Shown: positions 11,209-23,600, counted from the stretch's first letter. The stretch is DNA of 64,000 bases from Loxodes magnus (GCA_946699065.1 CAMPDV010002180.1:1-64000); one strand, 5' to 3'. Program-made: numbers and translations. Notes: generated by a model from the letters alone, not told the origin.

Positions 11209-12234
11209 ATGAGAGCATTAATTTACTTGTTGCTCTGTAATCATACACATAATTCATATTGTTGGTCTTATAAAGAGAGTAATAGAAAGAAAAATCAGCT
11301 TAGAGTTAAATATATTTCTCAACAGTAGAATGGCTTTGATTTTGATCATATGAGTAGCTTGTAAGAGTTATATTGTTCTTTAGAAGGGCTAGAGAAGTAA
11401 GATTCATAAGCTGTAGTATTTTTAAGTTTTAAATTACTTTCTTCTTTAGAAATTGGATTCAAAACTCGAAATCTCTCAGCTTTTTAGATTTTATAGCAAA
11501 AAACAGAAATAAATCTAAGAGGCTAGGTTGACTTAGAAAAACTAGGATTTTACTGGATTGAGAAAGGAGTAAAAGCAGTACTTTATAAAAATAAAGATAA
11601 GAACAGAGGAGTAAGGATTTTAGATTTATAAAAGGAGCTCAGTAAATTTAGGCGGTATTAGTGTAATATACAAATTTAAACTCTGAAATAATAAATCCTC
11701 TAATAACTAAAATACCTTAAATTAAAAATTATAATACTAAAGTTTAAAAATCTTAGTATTAATAAAGACTTTAAATAAGTAAGAAAGTATCTAACTATCA
11801 AAAGATACTAATTATATCTTAGTTTAATAGTAATGCTTAAAAAGTAAATTAAAGATATTTATTTAATTAATTTAGTTATTAATAAAGATAAGACTTTTAG
11901 TCAATATCTATTATTCAAATCATTATGCCTAAACATAAAAAACTATTAACATTTCAAATTCACAATACAATTCAAGTCTTACCCAAATGGAGGATAAGTT
12001 AAGTCTGCTGACTTATTTTTTAATCAAACTTCTTAAATTACTTAGTTTTAAAATAGACTCTCAAACAAAAATAATTCATTACTGTAGCTAGATTCTTTTA
12101 AGCAAACAACGCTTCTAAAAAATGCAACAGCTAGAAGGAAAACCATGCTTACAAAATATTAATTTAAGAAGAAGAGAAAAAATGAAAAATTCTAACTCTT
12201 TCATAAAATTAATTAACTGAAGGTTATTAAGTGA
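11209..12234 (+). CDS. Hypothetical protein of 341 aa, uninterrupted in copy A
   Basis: ATG 11209 opens 341 codons without any TGA, ending at TGA 12232-12234, which is long for this base composition. Protein-like segments include LSSLEIGFKTRNLSAFQILQ and GFYWIEKGVKAVLYKNKDKN; the C-terminal part is rich in Lys, Asn and Gln. The sequence is identical in copy B up to 12141. Diverged homologues sharing an E-I-x4-Q-V-x5-G-F pattern lie near 54150. The helix around residues 60-90 resembles the first arginine box of tyrosine recombinases, but I could not find the later catalytic boxes, so I do not make that call. Confidence 0.65.
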
Positions 12235-13050
12235 AGGTTAAAGAAATAGCTAAGAAGGAAAGAAATTACTAAAGTTAATAAAATTATAGAGGAATCAGGT
12301 ATTAATGAAAGTTGATTCAAGATTTAATAATTTTGCTACATAAGCATATCATTACAATTAAGTTATTATACAGCCAAAAGGAACAAATAAAAAAGATCAA
12401 AAAGAATCTTAAAGAAATAACGAATCTAATTATTCAAAGCCTAATTTTGTTTTTAGATAATAAAATTAATTTAATAAAAGTGACAGAAACCTAAACCGGA
12501 AGAGAAAAAGTTTGTATATTATTTCAAGGTAGAAAAGATGAGCAAATTATAAGAAAGATTAAATGATAAATCTTATTATCAAACGAAATAAAAAATAAAC
12601 TAAGAATAAGAGTAGAGGGCTAAATATTTTTAGAAGAGAAACTGGTATGAAAGTAAAAATCTAAAATTTGATTATTATTTTAGTAAGTAAGCACAGCAAA
12701 TTTAAGTGACTCATAGTTAATTAAAAATGAATTTGGTAAAAAGAGACTGAAATCTAATAAAATTGTAGAAGATACTAATTGGCTTAAAAAAAGCTAGTCA
12801 ATTCCAGAAAATTTTACTTAAGAAATTTTATTAACTTAAAAACCAAATTTTTAACTGATGTTACAAGGGAAATGAAGTCAAGATAGCAATATACTTAATC
12901 TATAATAAAATTAATCATATAGTTAAATCTCATACCTAGCTGAGGAAACAATAGCAACAAAATGATACTGTAGAAAGATTAAGAAGGAAGTAGAAAAAGC
13001 TTAAGCTTGCAATCTTCATAACTCTAAATAAACTAAGTTGTTCATGAGCT
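12221..13050 (+). pseudogene. Hypothetical Lys/Asn/Gln-rich protein, copy A
   Basis: One plus-strand ciliate-code frame starts just inside the 3' end of the previous gene (first ATG 12305) and continues to about 13050, interrupted by TGAs at 12539 and at about three later points. Protein-like segments are IIQPKGTNKKDQKESQRNN, KYFQKRNWYESKNLKFDYY and HTQLRKQQQQNDTVERLRRK. It may be the continuation of the 11209 gene after a frameshift. No family is recognised. Confidence 0.45.
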
Positions 13051-13890
13051 TAAATAAATTGAAATTAAAGTCTAGAACTTGTGTAAAGAACATCAGCTTT
13101 AATTATCTATCATATGTACTTGAGATAATTAACTTGCATGTAATACTTGCCTAATATCAACTCACAATCATTAAAATATACTTATATAGGAAAAAATTAG
13201 GGTCCTATAGGAGTAAAATAAAAAAGCAGTTATTATTAAATTAAACTATGCATTTATAAGATAAAATAGCTATTTTTAGTAAAGCTTAATAACAGATAAA
13301 CTAATCAAAGCTTGCTACTAGAAATACCATACTAGAAGCAAGTGAGCTAATAATTTCCTAGGTTATTCATATTTGCTAATAGTACTTTAATTAAATTTTA
13401 AGCTAATTAGATAGATCAAAAGATAAGATTAATTCTAACTTATCGAAAGTACATAATTAATAGTAGCAAATAAAATGACTATGTCTAACTCGAAGAGATT
13501 ATTATAGATAAATGTGAGTAATAAGCAGGAAATAGATAGTTTATAGCACAGTTACTTAACTAGAAACTAAATTAGCAGGATTTAAATATTTAAGATTAAG
13601 TAGGTTAATATATCTATTATAATGGTTTATAAAAGATATATGGATGCAAGTTATTCAAGAATAAAAAGAAAAAATAGATAACTAAAGAAAAAACATAGAG
13701 GACTAACTATCAAATCTAAATATAATATTAACTGACTAAGATCAATAATTATAAAAATAAAAAGAGTAAAGAGTAAAGAGAAAATTAAAAATAGCAAATA
13801 GAATATAATAGATAAAATAGAATAACCTATTAATTAATAAGCTACTTTATTTTAAGAACACAATAAACAACTTTTAAAAGAATAATTTTA
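13051..13890. other. Decayed AT-rich part of copy A
   Basis: The plus strand is A-rich with many TAA/TAG triplets, suggesting former coding sequence. I could not follow one frame for more than about 60 codons. Confidence 0.35.
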
Positions 13891-13899
13891 AACTAAAAG

Positions 13900-14750
13900 T
13901 AACTTTGATACTTTATGCTTTTTTTAAATTCTTAAGTATATATAAACAATAAACTGAAAGCTAATTAAGTTATAAGGAAGCAACTTCCTTTGAATAGCTA
14001 CTTCTTTAAATATCTTCTTAAGCTAAAAACTTGTACTACTTATCAACTTTTAAATTTGCCTTCAGTTTGGTTTCTTAAATATAAAATTAGTCTTCCGCCA
14101 AGTTCGAGATCTTGTATCTTCATTCTTAGCTACTCCATTTTTAATTCACTTTTTTCTTTTTTAGATTTAGCTTACATTTCCCTTAAAACTTAATCTCTTT
14201 TGAATCTTGACTCTCAATCTTGATATTCTTTGCCTTTCTTAATCTAGATTCTGGGCATACTTATTAAGCATCTTTATATACTTCTTTCTTTAAGAAATAT
14301 AGCAGATTCTAGTATTTATGTGAGGCTTAATGTTAAACCTTGCTACGAAACTCCTTAAACTCTTAGATATCACCAGCTTAAATTACGTTCTTATATTATA
14401 CCTTTCCTATTTAAATTACCAAAATATTGTAAAGAAATATTTTAAGAATCCAATAGTACTTTTGGTGCTAAATATCCTAAGGAATAGTTTTTCTATAGTA
14501 GGAAGAACTGGTTATTCTAACCTATTCTAATTTGGTTACATATTCTACTTTCAATAGTTGATGTATCGCTTGCAATTTAGCTTACAAGTCTGAGACAAAA
14601 GTAGTCAAACGTCTTTAAATATTGGTTCTGATAATATTTTCTTATACTGAAACAGTTCTTTAAATAAGCACATTTATTAAATTACCTAGACTAAATCTTG
14701 GTATAGCCTATTATATAATCTGACTCAATCGCTAGTTGGAATTATCTTAT
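13900..14750 (-). pseudogene. Hypothetical basic protein, copy A
   Basis: The minus strand carries a ciliate-code frame with segments such as PTIEKLFLRIFSTKSTIGF, VISKSLRSFVARFNIKPHIN and NKYAQNLDQERQRISRLRVK. It has five or six TGAs, several at positions where Trp would fit (NY*KQNM, KDV*LLL), consistent with TGG to TGA decay. The C-terminal part (NGVAKNEDTRSRTWRKTNF) remains in frame. It runs convergent to the preceding plus-strand genes. The product is unknown. Confidence 0.45.
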
Positions 14751-15497
14751 ATATTAAAGTATTTCTGAAATAAATAATCTCTCTTATCATTAAACTAGCT
14801 AATAATGCCTTTTGTTATTTCTCTTTTGCAAGATTTAATTTACAATAAATTTAAGGAAAGAAAGTAAAAATTAATTATAAAGAATTTAAAATTTAAAAAA
14901 CTTGTAATAAGCTAAGCAAAAGTATGTAATAAATTAAGCTAGGAAGTACCAATTAGTTATTTTTAACTTACAATATAAAAAGAAGCAGCAACATCTCTAT
15001 ATTCAAATCAAATTTTTTATATTATTATATCAGCCAAATAAATTAAATGAAAATGTATATAAGATAATTATTGAAATTTCATAATCGTTATGACAGGTAA
15101 TCAATATAACTAAAAAAATGGGAATAAAAATGATAGTGAACTTTGATGAAGTTAGGAGTGTTATAGTAAAAATTTAGAATAATTTAAATATATGAAATTA
15201 ATTGACTATTAATAAAGATAATCTTTAAGACATAATTATGAGATCATTTTGCAAACTCAAGAATAGTTCTAAGATTACAAACAAAAATAAACTAAAGAGG
15301 AAGTCTGTACAAGAAGCCTTTATAATATAAGGTCCTATTATCCAATGTGTATGCTTAATATAATTTTCTCCATATAAATAAAAAATATCTTAAGCTTGAG
15401 GAAAATTATATAAAAAGGCATAGAGAAAAAGAAGGAAAACTTTTCTTATTATTTGCTAAAAAAGCTCTTAATCAGCGGAGAGAAAGATAATTTATTA

Positions 15498-16352
15498 ATG
15501 TTGAGTCATTTTTAACTTTAACAGTTGTTTTCCTAAATTATTTCAGCAAACTATACTTTAATAATAACCAAACTTTTCTTTAAGGTGTAAGATTTTGAAA
15601 AGCTAGGTAGCTCTCTTGCTAACAAAACTTGGAGGCATAAGAAAATAATAGAGTCATCTAATAAATTTCAGATGAAAGTATAAATTATTTAAATTTAAAA
15701 AGCAAATTTGAAGAAGAGACAGAGTTTTAAAGCTTAGCTATAAAGCTAAATCCAAGCAAACCTTCTATCTATAAAAAAAAAACTTGTTCTGAACAAAGCA
15801 GATAGTAAAGATAGTAATAGCATAAATGATTAGTATAATTTAATTATCTTTAATAAATAACATATAAGATACCTTAATAGTTGTCTACATTTGGATAAAT
15901 AGGTTTATGTTTTTCTGAATATATGGATTGATTTATAAATTAAGTTTTAGATAGATTGTATCAAATAGATAATATTGTAAATGGATTTTGATTAAAAAGT
16001 AACTTTTTAATTGTTGTTGATATTCGTTATTAGAGATAATATTTTCTATTAGTAGTTAGATAAACTAAAAGAATTGTTTTAGTTTAATTAAAGCATATAG
16101 CTAAATTGTTTCTTATAAAGTATTTTAAGATCACTTGATAAATTTTATTTTAGTTATTAATTTCAAGCTTTTGTAGATCAATAAGAATTTATCTAATTTA
16201 ATCATCATTTAGGACTTTAATATGAGTTATAGCTTATTTCTTATTTAGGACTTTAAGAATAGAACAACGTGATTTTCTCTCTCTTGTAGCATTTAAATTT
16301 TTTGAGGCATTTGATATAAAAAATGAAGAATAAACTAACTTTAAAGGATTGA
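15498..16352 (+). CDS. Hypothetical ORF, 284 codons, antisense-overlapped
   Basis: ATG 15498 opens 284 TGA-free ciliate-code codons to TGA 16350-16352 (MLSHFQLQQLFSQI...). The first half (KTWRHKKIIESSNKFQMKV) looks coding. The second half overlaps, on the opposite strand, a frame with better amino-acid diversity at 15961-16416, so only the 5' part may be real. No family is recognised. Confidence 0.35.
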
Positions 16353-16416
16353 TCTGATTTATACTAGGGTTGTTGAGTTCTAATAATTCTATATAAGCTA
16401 TATAGGTTATAGTCAC
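15961..16416 (-). CDS. Hypothetical protein of 151 aa
   Basis: The minus-strand ATG at 16416 opens 151 TGA-free codons ending at TGA 15961-15963. The product (MTITYIAYIELLELNNPS..., then QAITHIKVLNDDQIRQILID and KIYQVILKYFIRNNLAICF) has balanced composition and looks like real protein. A standard-code reading stops at TAA after 60 residues and gives only the N-terminal part. It conflicts with the plus-strand frame at 15498-16352. Confidence 0.45.
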
Positions 16417-16420
16417 ATAA

Positions 16421-17255
16421 TTGAATTAAAAATGATTAACTTGTCCATAATAATCCTTATTTAGTAAGTTTTAACTTTAAATTACTAATTATCACTTTTA
16501 TAACTTTATTAAAATAACCCATTTCTTCGCTAAATTTTAATAGTCTTTTTATTTGCTTAAACTTTCCTTCTTAGACTTATATAAAATTCCCTTCTCTTAC
16601 TTAAAAAAATCTAATTATGAGAAACTACAAATTGCACTAAAGGTTATCCCACAACTTAGATATTGTTTGAGTGTGCTACATTATCTACTACTATAGAAAA
16701 GCTATGACACTATTAATTTCATTTAAATAGATATTAAGCAGTAAATTCTACTTAGTTTTAGAGTTAAGAGATTAAAAGTCTTAGCTTGCTAACATTAGCT
16801 TAAATAAAATCCAATAAAGGAAATAGGTAAGTTAATGGTTAATAAGAAGAGAAAGTAGAAGTGTTAGAGGCATAATATTAGTAAGCATTTTCTAACTATG
16901 TAATTATCATTAAATTATGAATGCTTGATAGTTATCATCTAATTTGTAATTTCATTAAAACAACTAGATTTATAATACCTAATATTTAATTACAAATTAG
17001 TCTTTTATTGATTCTATTTTTATATTTATAGGCTAGTAAAAAGAGCGGGAAATTTAATTTTAATAGTTTAAGATCAAATTTAAAATTAATAAAGGAATCC
17101 AAAATGTAGAGTTTAATTCTATTAAGCGATTTTTAATAAGTATAATGCAGCTATATAGTTATAATTATTAATATAATATTATCTATAATATATCAAATAG
17201 TATTATTAAGATTTTAATATGATCTGTTAGTTACCAATAAGTAACTTAGCTATTT
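16421..17255. other. No supported gene
   Basis: AT-rich sequence with short open frames on both strands; no repeat array or RNA gene noticed. Confidence 0.35.
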
Positions 17256-17259
17256 AAAA

Positions 17260-17545
17260 TTAATTAAGTCAATATTTTTATTAATATTCTTCATTATTAA
17301 TTCTAACCATTTATTTTCCTCATTATTTCTTATTTTCTAATCTATCAAGCCACTCTTCAGCTCAATTATTTATCATTCTTCTAACCTTTCTTTATCAACT
17401 TTTCCTAATTCATTTTATCTGCTTTTACCTAATAAATCCAATAGTGCTAGTACAATTTTCACTAATACTCAAATATCTTTCAATTTTAATTCTATTTCAA
17501 AATTCACTTCAACAAGATACGTCAACTGAATTAAAGATTCGTAAC
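17260..17545 (-). pseudogene. Fragment of a coiled-coil protein
   Basis: On the minus strand a ciliate-code frame reads SLIQLTYLVEVNFEIELKL, then IIELKSGLIDQKIRNNEEN and KWLELIMKNINKNIDLINF, with TGAs at two positions. The heptad-like Leu/Ile spacing suggests a coiled coil. Both ends are undefined. Confidence 0.4.
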
Positions 17546-18475
17546 TCAGACGTACAACACAAAGTACTATATACTGAGATTTATTATGTTACGCTCTGAT
17601 ATGTATAAAGAATGTAGAGCATAGTCAAAGTAATTCTTTCTAGTAGCAGCATTTTCAAGACTTAACCTACACATTTTTGAAATATAATATTTATTTTGGT
17701 CTTTTAATTTTTGGATTATATTATAGTTACTATAGTACTACTAGCACCTTTAATCTTCTAAATTTTTGCTCCCAAAGTAAAATAATTACTTATAGACTTT
17801 ATTTTTATAGAAGGTTTTTCATATAATCACATATATACTTTCTATATAGATTTTTGTTCTTAATTGATTGATTGATTTGATAGGTGCTAAAGCCTTAGCA
17901 ATAAATGAATCTCTAAGTATCTTTATTTATTAAGCTGAATCTTTCTCTAGAATGTCTCTAACTAATCTATTAATATCTCTTAGCTTTCTGCTCAGCAATA
18001 GCCTCTTAATTTCAATAACCTATTATATCATCTTAATTAATAATAGTTAGCTTATCTTTATTATGCTCCTTTTTAGTTTAATTTTAAGTTTTATTATTTA
18101 AAAGTGTCTTCTAAGTTTCATACTAAGCAAGTGTAAAAGCAAAGTGGAATTATATTAAAAAGATAGCTAAAAAAGAAGCTTAAAATTAAGAAGCAGATTA
18201 AGTAAAAAAGAAAAACAAGTCTATAATTAAGATTTTATAACTAGTTATGAAGTTACCATACTAAACACCAGTCAGAAAAGATATCTTAAACATAAGAAAA
18301 TCCTTACCATAAGTTAGTGAATGCAAAACATAGTACTTCATGTCTAAAAGTACTCTTTACCAATAATTACCTTCTTATAGTATAAATTATCTAAACACTA
18401 CTTAATCCAACCAATCCATTTTTACCATTTATTACTAAATCATACTATAATACCCTAAAAATACCCAAGTAGTAC
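17546..18475. other. No supported gene
   Basis: Mixed AT-rich DNA between the coiled-coil fragment and the gene at 18480; nothing could be resolved. Confidence 0.3.
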
Positions 18476-18479
18476 AACC

Positions 18480-19226
18480 ATGGTTTAAGTTTAAAATCAA
18501 ACCATTTTTCTTTCAGATAAACCTTATTAATTCAGTATTCAGTGGTTTGAAGGCTTGAAGCATAAAAAGATTATTTTATTAATGGAATTGCATATTGGCT
18601 ATGATTTTCAATAAATCAAAGAGTTTTAGAAGAATAGGAGATAACTTGCTATGAGTTTTCTTAGATACAATAAATGTAAAACTGGTGCGGAGAAAATAAT
18701 TTATATCCTATCAGTTAAAAATTCGAGTAGGCAAAATGAAGAATAAGTTTAAATTACCATATTAGACAGTGACCAGCAGACTGCTATGAAGAGACTTAAT
18801 TAGAATAGCCAGTTCTTATAAAATTGATCCAAAGGACACTGAATATAGTTAATAATATGCAAGAGTAGAAATAAAAAATAAATAAAAACAGAATAAGAAA
18901 TATAGAATCTTCTTGGCTTGAAATAGCTTTAATATTTAGAGAAACACTAAAAGGAAATATTAAAACAAGAGTTTGGATTTCTAAGATTTATACTGAAGTA
19001 GAGTTAGGTAGTAGCATAAAGATTAACAATAACTTTTTATTTTCCACTTTTCCGAAAAGTTAAATGTACGCCTCACTATTTTCTTCTATATTGGTTGATT
19101 TAAAAGTAATATTGAAATAATACATAAATGCTTTAAATAGCATTTTTAAGTTTGAACTAAATCTGAAATTTAGTTAGACCATCAAGTATTATTTAAAAAG
19201 TCTTTACGTTTTCTAAGAATAATTTT
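18480..19226 (+). CDS. Hypothetical protein with an intact 115-aa first frame
   Basis: ATG 18480 opens an uninterrupted 115-codon ciliate-code frame to TGA 18825-18827 (MVQVQNQTIFLSDKPYQF..., then KIIYILSVKNSSRQNEEQVQ). Coding-like sequence continues in other frames: KIDPKDTEYSQQYARVEI directly after, then SWLEIALIFRETLKGNIKTR and KIYTEVELGSSIKINNNF, open from about 18880 to TGA near 19226. The pieces could be exons of one gene or the result of frameshifts. No family is recognised. The first frame is among the best preserved genes in the window. Confidence 0.55.
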
Positions 19227-19485
19227 GAATCTTTTTTTATATTTATGCATTAAAATTTGCATTTGCTAATTTTTTTCTATAATTCCATTCTTTATTTTTT
19301 TATAACTTGCAGTCTTTAACTGATTCATATATTGCTTTAATGTTTTTATGATTAAGCTTTAAATAGTTTAGTAGATAGTATTAGTAAAGGCCCTTAATAA
19401 AATTTAAGTATGAAATAATAAAATTACAAATGCATTTGTTGTTTAATTATAGAGATAGGCTAATCATTTAATTCCGTTTATTTGA

Positions 19486-20127
19486 TAATAAAATCTATCT
19501 AACTATACAGGGTATAACTAAATCTTAGCTTGGATTTATCATTTTATAGTCCAAGTTTTTAAGTTTAAAATTAAAAAAGAAATCTAAGATTTAAGTTCAG
19601 AAAATGAAAATAGGTTTTGTTAAATAGAATTACTGAAAAACAAAACTAAATAGAAATCTAATAAACAGAACTGCCAAAAATAAAATATTATAGATAGTCA
19701 ATGTTGAATGTCGATATCGAACTCTTAGAAGTAAAATATTTTAGAAGGAGTTTGAAGCTTAAAAAGTGAAAATAAAAATAAATATGAAAATACAGAAATT
19801 AGCAATGCTAAGTTGCCTAATAGATCACCAAATAGGTAAAATAAAGGTATTGATAAGAATGATTTAAGAGCTATAAAGCAAATTTAGAAGTAAAATAATA
19901 AGTATTAGTTAATTTATAGTAAACTAATTTATAATATCTAATCTTCTTATCCTTAATTTAGGCTTAGCAGTAATAAAATATAAGATTGGTTGAAAGAACA
20001 TTCTTAGGTATTTTAAAATAAGAAGTAAAATAAGAGTAATTAGAAAGTGAATTTGATTGAATTAATGAATATAAAGTGGATATTAATTATTAAAAGGAAC
20101 TCTCTTTAAAATAGTGAAGATAACTGA
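19486..20127 (+). pseudogene. Hypothetical Lys/Asn/Gln-rich protein
   Basis: A plus-strand ciliate-code frame of 214 codons runs from 19486 to TGA 20125-20127 with internal TGAs at 19705-19707 and 19753-19755. Segments include SSENENRFCQIELLKNKTKQ, NAKLPNRSPNRQNKGIDKND and QSSYPQFRLSSNKIQDWLKE. The polar composition is typical of ciliate proteins. No start codon is evident near the 5' end and the function is unknown. Confidence 0.5.
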
Positions 20128-20535
20128 AGATTATTTAGATTTGACAATTATAATATACTATTTGATATAAAGTAGATAAAATAATAACTTATATTTGCTT
20201 AATAATTTCAAAGCATGTAATAATAATTTTAAGAATGTATTCAATTAAAGAGTCTTCTTATTAGTTTAGATCTAATTATTTAAAATTTACCTTTTTCTTA
20301 GGTAGTTTTCTCTATGAGTTCTTTGGCTATGTAAAAAGAAGGTTTTATACTAAGTATAATTATTTGGATTTAGATTTATTGTACTTAGAGTTATTTAGTT
20401 TACGGGCTAAAGTAGCTTCATAATGTATATTATTTGGTGAAATATAGAAGAGATCTAGCCTATTGGCTTTAAAAGGGCTGTATTTATTTTTAGTGTAGTT
20501 CACTGCTAATCTACAATAAAAGCTTTTATATTTGA

Positions 20536-21292
20536 TATCAGAAAAATAGAAAATCTCTAAAATAAAACCTATTTGGTAGTTTAAAATAAGTTAGGCTAGT
20601 AGTTTAAGTTATTAGTGCCTATATAGTGATATGTAAGCTCAGAGTTATTAAGAAAGCTTTAACAAATTTTATATTTGAAGGCTAATTTAATGATATAGAT
20701 TTTACTTTTATTAATATAAAGCAGATTTTAAGAACTTAGTATTTTAGACCTTTATTTGAAATAAATAATTAAAATAATTAAATTCCTTTATTTAAATTGT
20801 AGGCAGAAATACGGCTTTAGCTATTAATCCATTATAGTCAACTATTATTTCAACCTAAAAATATCTAACTCAAAGTTATTTATCTTACTTTGTAAGAAAA
20901 CAACCATTTTGGTCTTTTTGAAGAATAGCTGCTTTATATGTTTAAAGCACAATTGAGTTTATATAGTTAGAGTAAACTGTAGTGGGTAAATAAGCAAATA
21001 TAGAATATTTCTGATTAAAGTACTTTGTAATAAATTATTTGGTAATGATAGGTATCTTAAATTTGAGGATTATACTTTCTTAAATAAACTTAATACTTTT
21101 CTAGTAAGAGTGAGTTATTAAACTACTTAGTTATTTGTCCATCTGAATCTAAAAGTTACAGATTAAACAATTTTAACTACCTTTGTTATAACTTAAGATA
21201 CAAGCTAAATGAAATTCTAATCGTTTTTATTGAAATGTCAGATCTAAATTACTACTTCTAACTCTAAGCTATTAAGATTTGATTCATAATGA
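20536..21292 (+). pseudogene. Hypothetical protein with one frameshift
   Basis: A 170-codon TGA-free frame runs from 20536 to 21048 (RPLFEINNQNNQIPLFKLQ, LTLQENNHFGLFEEQLLYMF). Coding continues one base over from about 21040 (LFGNDRYLKFEDYTFLNKL) to TGA 21290-21292. The second part alternates hydrophobic and polar residues (LFVHLNLKVTDQTILTTFVI), suggesting beta strands. The join is probably a single frameshift. No family is recognised. Confidence 0.5.
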
Positions 21293-22865
21293 AATGTATC
21301 TAAAGCAAATTAAAATAATAATTATAAAGAAATATTATTTAAATTAGAAGAGTTTGCTTAATTTTCTATATGCTAGTATTTAGTTGCTTAGTAAGATATC
21401 TTTATTTTCTTCTTTATTTACCAATGTTTTTTCTTTCTGCTGAACTTAGTTCTTTGTTGGAAGGATTTATTCAAATGTATTTAAACTGATATTTTTCAGC
21501 GTTATTTGTATAATAATTAGAATTTTTTAATGATCAAGTTAATTTTTCCTTCTCTAAATAAATATAGTTCAGTTTAAGATGGCAACATGGTAAATTCAGT
21601 TATTACGTTGTTTAAGGTTTTATTTTATGTGTTTCTTTTAAAATGTTTAAGCTTTTTAAGAAATTCTCTTATTTGCTTGGAAAAATAAGAATTAACAGTT
21701 AAATTTAGTTTAGAATGATTTAATTGTTTCAGCTCTTCTTCAATGCTTGTTGAATTATGGTTGAAGTTTGATTTGGCTATTAAATATTAGGAATTTTGAA
21801 GACTGAAGTCTTAAATTTAGAGATGAGATTCTTATTTGGATGCTAATAAAAGTATTATTGAAATTAAATGAAATATCGTTCACCTAATGGCTTCTTAATT
21901 TATTAAATAGTTTCATTCTTTTAATTTATGTAATTCCTTTTAAAATTAAAGGTTGGCAAGTTTGAATAACTAGGTAAATTTATGGATCTTGACTGATATA
22001 AATTAGCTGAAAAATGAAGATAATGATTCTTAATTTTGATAAATAAAAAGTAGCATAAGCGAGAATAAAATAATGTCTTGTATAATTACTGGTAATTTAC
22101 TTATAACTGATAGGTCTAATTTGGTAATATCTTAGTAGTGCCTGTATATGTTGAATGTTAAAGTGATTTACTATTATATAGCATTTATATTGGTAATTTA
22201 TAATTATAGCTTTAAATATCCTCCTAATTAAGTAAATTTAATTATAAAGCCTTTATCTTTAATAACTTTGGTTTAAAACTGAATTTAGTTGGAGATTCAA
22301 ATAAAGCTTTAAGCTTGTAATGACTTATTATATATATCTAACTATTTTAATTAGTAGAAAGCTACTCTAATTTAAATAGAATGCTTTTTATAGCTCTTTT
22401 GCTTAGATATGGGAAGTGTTATTCTAGCAATAAAGTATTAAATTAATGATTGTCCATACTTAAAGTAATAGATTATATATAAAGAAGATATTAAGATTAG
22501 TTTGATAATATAAGAGAAACGATTATTATTATTAAACTAATTTTAGTTAAAGAGAGTAGCTATAAGAGTATTTAAAGAGCATTAAAGTGATATAGAAATA
22601 ATTATTATTAAATAATATAGCTTTATATAGTGGGAAGATAAGTAATTAATAACATTTCTAATGTAAACTTTAAAATAGTCAGTTAAACTTAGCTTAGTCA
22701 ACTATAATATAAATAAAACAGACTAATTATTTTAATCATATGGAACATAAGACACTATATTTTTATACAATATTTATTATAATGCTAAGTATAATTAAGA
22801 TAACCAAGTGTGTTACAATCATATAATCATAGTGCTTAGTAAATGCATTGCTTAAGATTATATCA
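21293..22865. other. No supported gene
   Basis: About 1.6 kb of AT-rich DNA with T-rich and A-rich patches; I could not follow a convincing frame. Confidence 0.3.
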
Positions 22866-22871
22866 AATTAT

Positions 22872-23600
22872 TCATTTACATTTATTATCATAGCTATTAA
22901 CATAGATTTACACTTAAGGATCATGCTAAATTCTTTTCATTACCTAGATTTCTTAAGTTTAATCATTACTATTTTATAAGATCATTAGGATACAACCAAA
23001 ACCAATACAGCCATTTAAAACTGATTAACTACTTTAAAAAGTTATACAAACCTTAGAAAATTAGTTAATATTATATGCCCTCAAATAATCCTATATTTTT
23101 CTGTTTGAACTTGCCAAACTTTCGGAATGATACTGTTATTAATATAATTCAAAGGATTTAGGCAAATACATCATTTATGCTGCTTTTATTTAGTATACTA
23201 CCGGGATCTAGGCTCCCTTATTTTAGAGAATTAACTGTTCTATCTGGCCTTTCATCTGTAGCCCAGCTTATTTTACCATCAATTTGTAAGTGAAAACTAA
23301 TTTTGAAAGTTCAAATAATAATCTGAATTCCAGCTTGTTAACAGTCATTTATTGTATGTTTTTCAAATATAACGAAATTTTATCTTAAATATTAAGGAGT
23401 TAAGCATTAAATGTAGTTTCTTAGTCATCTATTTAGTCTCTGACCACGTTTCAACCCAATCCTTTGATAAGATGGTAAAAGTTTCATAGATAATAATAGA
23501 CTTTTGGGCTATTTAGATGCCTTAGCAATATATAACTTGATGTAAGTAGAAATCTAATATATCCCCTGCTAAGAGATACTCTTTCCACATTATATGATTC
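22872..23600 (-). pseudogene. Decayed gene with several plausible minus-strand frames
   Basis: One minus-strand frame is TGA-free for 193 codons (22872-23450), with ATG 23348 and segments such as KLMVKQAGLQMKGQIEQLIL and SLASSNRKIQDYLRAYNINQ. A second frame over the same DNA contains GKISWATDERPDRTVNSLK and WLYWFWLYPNDLIKQQ, and SKDWVETWSETKQMTKKLH lies upstream at about 23430-23500. The Trp-rich second frame may be the original one, with frameshifts. I cannot decide between them and recognise no family. Confidence 0.4.

Larger units (their letters stand above)
1721..14853. mobile_element. Complex germline element, copy A (Tlr-like)
   Basis: This block is repeated in the same orientation at 38184-51593. 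The left homology edge is the shared string gccattttatatta; the right edge is near tttaatttac. It contains 19-20-mer tandem repeats, a T-rich tract, satellites and about seven ciliate-code genes in alternating orientation. Tlr elements of Tetrahymena are described as large germline-limited elements with 19-mer tandem repeats near their ends, related to Mavericks/Polintons. The assignment rests on the 19-mers and the multi-gene layout; I did not find a recognisable integrase or DNA polymerase. No matching inverted terminus was seen at the right edge, so the real element ends are uncertain. Confidence 0.6.

Noticed and set aside
11209..12234. Tyrosine recombinase assignment
   Set aside because: Only a weak resemblance to the first arginine box; no His-x-x-Arg box or catalytic Tyr context could be located.
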